Positions 13,545-16,562 of a stretch of DNA of 16,562 bases are shown piece by piece. Where the stretch lies: positions 1-16,562 of the forward strand of contig JBBRGJ010000061.1 of NCBI GenBank assembly GCA_038240835.1, given 5' to 3'. Every line of letters starts with the position of its first letter. The stretch's first letter is position 1. This DNA comes from JBAXTE01 sp038240835 (GTDB taxonomy: Bacteria > Bacteroidota > Bacteroidia > Bacteroidales > WCHB1-69). Under the pieces are notes generated by a model that was not told the origin of the DNA, did not search any database, and saw nothing but the letters and a program-made list of their open reading frames with translations. The position numbers and the translations under genes were made by a program.

Positions 13545-14682
13545 GTTCGATAATTTTAGTGCAGATAAAATCTGCCGCATTTCCGTTGCCAAATATAGGA
13601 CAAAAATCTAATTCAAGATTATTAATTAACGAATTATATGAAAATATTATTTTTTCATAGTCTGCATCTGCTAAAATAGCGGTTCCATTTTCGACCAATT
13701 CTACCCATTCTGTTTGAGGGCGAAGGATGACACAAGGTTTGTTGAAAAAGAATGCCTCTTTCTGAACGCCGCCCGAATCGGTCACAATTAGCGATGCATT
13801 TGCTTCCAATTGTATCATATCTAAAAACGAAACAGGCTCAACAATAATTATATTTTCATTGGCAATAATCTGCTGATACAATGCAGGTTCTAAATTAGTT
13901 GGCAACATTTTTTTAGTTCGAGGGTGCAATGGAATAATAACCTTTTGATTAGAATCAGCCTGAATTTGTTGCAATGCCGAAAAAATTGCACTCAACCGTT
14001 TAGGATCATCGGTATTATTGTCGCGATGTATGGTGCAAAGCAAATAATTATTGGGCAAAAGATGATTTATTTCGAGAATTTTTGAAGTTTCTTTTGCCTT
14101 TTGAGCAAAGTACAAACTGTTATCAAACATGATATCACCACTATGATACACTTTTGGATGATCGATATTAAACGGAGGATTATTATCAACTTCAAATCCT
14201 TCATGCACCAAGTTTTTCAGTCCCGTGGTGGTTGGCGAGAACAATAACGTAGAAACATGATCGCACATAATTCGGTTAATCTCTTCGGGCATACTTTTGT
14301 TAAAAGAGCGCAACCCAGCTTCTACGTGAACGATTGGAATGTGCATTTTGGAAGCAGCAATAGCACCAGCCAACGTAGAGTTGGTATCGCCATAAACTAA
14401 AAGATAATCTGGTTTTATTTGAACAAGCACCTCTTCAATTCCTTGAATCATCTTTGCCGTTTGCTCCCCATGGTTTCCAGAACCCACATTCAAATTCACA
14501 TCCGGACGAGGAATATTAAGCTCTTCAAAAAACACTTCGGACATCTTTTCATCATAATGTTGCCCCGTATGAATAATAAACTCCTTAATCTGTTCAGAAA
14601 AATGAGTTCTAATGCTCCGACTAATCGCAGCCGCTTTAATAATTTGAGGACGAGCCCCCACAATGGTCAATATCTTAATCAT
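13528..14682 (-). CDS. wecB: UDP-N-acetylglucosamine 2-epimerase (non-hydrolysing)
   Basis: Epimerises UDP-GlcNAc to UDP-ManNAc, a precursor for capsular or surface polysaccharides. From the ATG at 14682 it has 384 residues. Signature segments are IVGARPQIIKAAAISR (7-22), HTGQHYD (38-44), VYGDTNSTLAGAIAA (97-110) with Asp99, HVEAGLRSF (119-127) with Glu121, MPEEINR (131-137) with Glu134, TIHR (217-220) and TDSGGVQKEA (301-310). HRDNN replaces the more usual HREEN-type motif after the conserved His219-Arg220. AAAGGAAATAGT stands just before the chosen ATG, one of the few Shine-Dalgarno-like sites here, and rules in favour of it over the Met 11 codons upstream. No other polysaccharide genes are in the window, so it is not in a visible surface-sugar operon. 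Confidence 0.93.
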   Translation of the reverse strand: MIKILTIVGARPQIIKAAAISRSIRTHFSEQIKEFIIHTGQHYDEKMSEVFFEELNIPRPDVNLNVGSGNHGEQTAKMIQGIEEVLVQIKPDYLLVYGDTNSTLAGAIAASKMHIPIVHVEAGLRSFNKSMPEEINRIMCDHVSTLLFSPTTTGLKNLVHEGFEVDNNPPFNIDHPKVYHSGDIMFDNSLYFAQKAKETSKILEINHLLPNNYLLCTIHRDNNTDDPKRLSAIFSALQQIQADSNQKVIIPLHPRTKKMLPTNLEPALYQQIIANENIIIVEPVSFLDMIQLEANASLIVTDSGGVQKEAFFFNKPCVILRPQTEWVELVENGTAILADADYEKIIFSYNSLINNLELDFCPIFGNGNAADFICTKIIEHAKIS

Positions 14683-14768
14683 ACTATTTCCTTTTAACAT
14701 TCCAGTGCAAAGCACCTGATTTTTATATTTTTAGAACTGGCTTTTGGCTTTATGAATCCCGAAAACTA

Positions 14769-14788
14769 AATCCGCCAACTGGCGGATT
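14769..14788. repeat. REP-like palindrome, copy 1
   Basis: AATCCGCC (14769-14776), spacer AACT, GGCGGATT (14781-14788): a perfect eight-base stem with a four-base loop. No T-tract follows on the plus strand; on the minus strand the downstream bases are TAGTTTTC, a weak tract, so a terminator for the radC transcript is possible but unconvincing. Confidence 0.7.
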
Positions 14789-14824
14789 GTCATTTTTCGA
14801 GGATGTTCGAATTCTCAAATTATC

Positions 14825-14842
14825 AATCCGCCGCGGCAGATT
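14825..14842. repeat. REP-like palindrome, copy 2
   Basis: AATCCGCC (14825-14832), GC, GGCAGATT (14835-14842): the same arms as the copy 56 bases to the left, with a single C-A mismatch. Two copies of the same arm sequence so close together point to a repeat family, not a chance palindrome. Confidence 0.65.
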
Positions 14843-14853
14843 TATAATTCGGC

Positions 14854-14880
14854 ACTTTATGAACTTTGTAAACTTTCTCC
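14854..14880. repeat. 9-bp repeat ACTTTNNNA, block 1
   Basis: ACTTTATGA (14854-14862), ACTTTGTAA (14863-14871) and ACTTTCTCC (14872-14880) follow each other with exact 9-base period. The first five bases are fixed and the last four drift. Confidence 0.7.
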
Positions 14881-14984
14881 ACCTACGGCTGTTTTTTTTA
14901 TATTTCGGTGCGCTGCAGCTTCTTTTGTTTAAGCATTAACTCTAAATATTTTTCCCTCAGACGAGCTTTCATCGTCGCTATGCG

Positions 14985-15012
14985 CGTCACTCGTTACTCG
15001 TTACCCGTCACT
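14985..15012. repeat. 7-bp repeat CGTYACY, four units
   Basis: CGTCACT, CGTTACT, CGTTACC and CGTCACT are contiguous (14985-14991, 14992-14998, 14999-15005, 15006-15012). Only pyrimidine transitions distinguish them. The period equals that of the CAGTKNN arrays but the sequence is unrelated. Confidence 0.8.
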
Positions 15013-15021
15013 TCTTTTCTC

Positions 15022-15055
15022 CCTTTATGAACTTTTGACTTTATAGACTTTCCCC
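15022..15055. repeat. ACTTTNNNA repeat, block 2, touching the radC stop
   Basis: CCTTTATGA (15022-15030), ACTTTTG (15031-15037, two bases short), ACTTTATAG (15038-15046), ACTTTCCCC (15047-15055). The last base is also the first base, on this strand, of the radC stop triplet (15055-15057, TAG on the minus strand). The block shares TTTATGAACTTT with the one at 14856. Confidence 0.65.
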
Positions 15056-15741
15056 TAAATCTCTCCTTCATCTGCAAAACTATAAAATTTAGAAGAGCAA
15101 ACGATCAAATGGTCCAACACAGAGATATCAAAAAGTTCGAGTGCGTTTTTTATTTTTCTTGTCAGGTCCACATCTTGCTCGCTAGGTCTTAAATTCCCAG
15201 AGGGGTGGTTATGGGCTAAAATAAGACCTGTAGCGTGGTGATCGATTGCTAATCGGGCGATTTTTTTCACATCAACCACAGTCGAGGTGGCACCCCCTTC
15301 TCCTATAATTTTATGGGAAATAATCTCATTTGCTCTATTTAAAAAGATCACCCAAAACTCTTCATGTAATAAATCACTCAAGTAAATCGACAAGTAATCA
15401 AATGCATCATTTGACGAAGTTACCTTCTTTTTTTCGATCACAGATGCTTGACGCCGCCGTTGACCTAATTCCAATGCTGCTATGATAGAAATGGCTTTCG
15501 CCTCTCCCACTCCGCTATATTTAGTAAGATCCGAAATTGACTTTCGAGAGAGTTCCAACAAGTTGTTATTATTATCGGATAAAATTCTCTTTGCCAAATC
15601 AACAGCAGTCTCTTTTGTATTTCCCGAACCCATTAATATGGCAACAAGTTCTGCATCTGAAAGGGCGCCTTTTCCTTTCAGCATCATTTTTTCGCGGGGT
15701 TTATCCGAATTGTCCCACGCAGTAATTGGTATTTTGTTCAT
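15055..15741 (-). CDS. radC: RadC family JAMM-domain protein
   Basis: RadC/YeeS-type protein with a predicted metal-dependent JAMM fold. The name comes from an old DNA-repair assignment since questioned; the true substrate is not established. The 228 residues are full length. An N-terminal helix-hairpin-helix part (LTKYSGVGEAKAISIIAALELG, about 72-93) precedes the JAMM domain with AHNHPSGNLRPSEQD (176-190): metal-site His177, His179 and Asp190 with Ser181 are all present, so the site looks intact. It lies 11 bases after the DUF58 gene on the same strand, suggesting co-transcription. The coding end abuts a 9-bp repeat block. Confidence 0.93.
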   Translation of the reverse strand: MNKIPITAWDNSDKPREKMMLKGKGALSDAELVAILMGSGNTKETAVDLAKRILSDNNNNLLELSRKSISDLTKYSGVGEAKAISIIAALELGQRRRQASVIEKKKVTSSNDAFDYLSIYLSDLLHEEFWVIFLNRANEIISHKIIGEGGATSTVVDVKKIARLAIDHHATGLILAHNHPSGNLRPSEQDVDLTRKIKNALELFDISVLDHLIVCSSKFYSFADEGEI

Positions 15742-15752
15742 GGTTGGTTGTA

Positions 15753-16562
15753 TTAGTGCATTTTTTGACGTTTTAAAATATAGGGGAGTAATACTTGATG
15801 CAAACCTAAAGCAATATCAGCTTCAACATAATCTATTTCAAATTGACTACATTTTAGTTTTAACTCTTGATGGGCTTTGTTCATTGCCTCGGCGTATCTG
15901 GTTCTAATTTCGTTGGGATGTAATTTCAATTCATTGCCCGTTTCCATATCTACAAATCGATAGGGGCGATTTTCGAATTCAAAATCAATTTCTAATTTTT
16001 TATCTACTACGTGAAATAAGATCACTTCGTGTTTGTTGTGTTTTAAATGTTGAATTGCACTAAAAAGTTCTTCTTTCTGCGCAGTATCTTCAAACATATC
16101 GCTAAAGATAATTACCAATGAGCGGCGATGAATGCTCTCTGCTATTTCGTGAAGTGCTGAAGTGACTTGGGTGGTTTTTTGAACCAACTGATCGTAAGGT
16201 TCTAATAGTTTTTCGAGCTCATTAAACACCATTTGCTGATGCTTGGGAGTCGATCGTACGGGCGAATTAAATTGAATTTGATCTGAAAAAAGTGTGAGAC
16301 CAAACGCATCTCGCTGACGTCTGAATAGCTGAACCAACGCCGCTGCAGCGTACACCGAAAACCACATTTTGTTGGGGTGGTCAAAATCTAATTTTGGAAG
16401 AATTGGGAAATACATGGACGAAGAGCTATCTATCAAAATCCGACATCTGAGATTGGTCTCTTCTTCAAATCTTTTGACAAATAATTTATCGCTTCGAGCA
16501 AACAGCTTCCAATCAATGTTGCGAGTAGATTCGCCATCGTTGTACAACCGATGTTCCGAAAA
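15753..16562 (-). CDS. DUF58 domain protein, 5' end outside the window
   Basis: C-terminal 269 residues of a DUF58 protein; the frame runs off the window end, so the N-terminus is missing. The visible part opens FSEHRLYNDGESTRNIDWKLFARSDKLFVKRFEEE, the hallmark of DUF58, and continues with LIDSSSSM (43-50 of the visible part), a DxSxS MIDAS-type motif within a von Willebrand A-like fold. DUF58 proteins usually sit beside a MoxR AAA ATPase and Bat-type vWA proteins; any such genes would lie beyond the right edge. A TTG at 16547 is not a real start because the DUF58 signature extends through it. radC follows after 11 bases. Confidence 0.92.
   Translation of the reverse strand, partial: FSEHRLYNDGESTRNIDWKLFARSDKLFVKRFEEETNLRCRILIDSSSSMYFPILPKLDFDHPNKMWFSVYAAAALVQLFRRQRDAFGLTLFSDQIQFNSPVRSTPKHQQMVFNELEKLLEPYDQLVQKTTQVTSALHEIAESIHRRSLVIIFSDMFEDTAQKEELFSAIQHLKHNKHEVILFHVVDKKLEIDFEFENRPYRFVDMETGNELKLHPNEIRTRYAEAMNKAHQELKLKCSQFEIDYVEADIALGLHQVLLPYILKRQKMH

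Larger units (their letters stand above)
14683..15054. other. Repeat-rich gap between radC and wecB
   Basis: No gene is supported. The gap is made largely of short repeats: two REP-like palindromes, two blocks of 9-bp ACTTTNNNA repeats, one block of 7-bp CGTYACY repeats, and a TCATCGTCGC patch resembling the CG-rich patch near 630. A promoter for wecB must lie here if radC does not read through, but no clear TAnnTTTG on the minus strand was found. Confidence 0.6.

Noticed and set aside
13545..13592. Longer start of 5-formyltetrahydrofolate cyclo-ligase inside wecB
   Set aside because: The extra 16 residues lie wholly within wecB coding sequence; the Met at 13544 gives a family-like N-terminus and a 17-base overlap.

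Overview
The window looks like a stretch of an AT-rich Bacteroidota chromosome, probably Bacteroidales-like. The grounds are the ribosomal protein sequences, the near absence of Shine-Dalgarno sequences in front of the translation genes, several exact matches to the Bacteroidota -7 promoter element TAnnTTTG, and the gene families present (Bacteroidota-type C1B peptidase, carboxynorspermidine/carboxyspermidine dehydrogenase, PagL-type barrel). The genus cannot be told from the sequence alone. No phage, plasmid, CRISPR or defence locus is visible. The gene content is ordinary core genome and the unusual material lies between the genes.

Layout. Positions 1-943 hold no gene. About 600 bases are a duplicated unit of about 270 bp carrying degenerate 7-bp tandem repeats (CAGTKNN) and foldable hairpins. 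Positions 944-5085 are the translation block: rplM-rpsI, a structured gap, rpsB-tsf, a strong terminator, then pyrH-frr and a second terminator. Positions 5165-6040 encode a lipid A-type acyltransferase whose stop codon touches a second block of the same 7-bp repeats (6041-6304). Next come a PagL-like outer-membrane barrel (6416-7534) and a small secreted coiled-coil protein (7652-8284). A symmetric bidirectional terminator separates these from two leftward genes, an MFS transporter (8347-9525) and a secreted bleomycin-hydrolase-type peptidase (9674-11068). A repeat-bearing divergent gap follows, then the rightward polyamine-type dehydrogenase (11396-12595) with its own terminator. Between this gene and the convergent folate gene sits a 145-bp palindromic element with terminal inverted repeats and a 5-bp target duplication, a good candidate for a MITE. 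The rest is leftward: DUF58 (cut by the window end), radC, a repeat-rich gap, wecB, and 5-formyltetrahydrofolate cyclo-ligase overlapping wecB by 17 bp.

How the genes fit together. rpsB, tsf, pyrH and frr are the familiar translation/UMP kinase neighbourhood. The acyltransferase and the PagL-like protein may act on opposite sides of lipid A acylation (adding and removing chains). WecB feeds ManNAc-type sugars into surface polysaccharide. DUF58 and radC are 11 bp apart and probably co-transcribed.

Main observations for a second look: (1) nine arrays of a 7-bp repeat, all ending in the same CAG[A/C]GC[G/T] cap, at two loci 5.5 kb apart; (2) the 145-bp MITE-like element; (3) a tandem unit in which one copy has gained a C(UUCG)G hairpin inside an existing hairpin; (4) a second, unrelated 7-bp repeat (CGTYACY) and a 9-bp repeat next to radC; (5) a candidate structured leader before rpsB.
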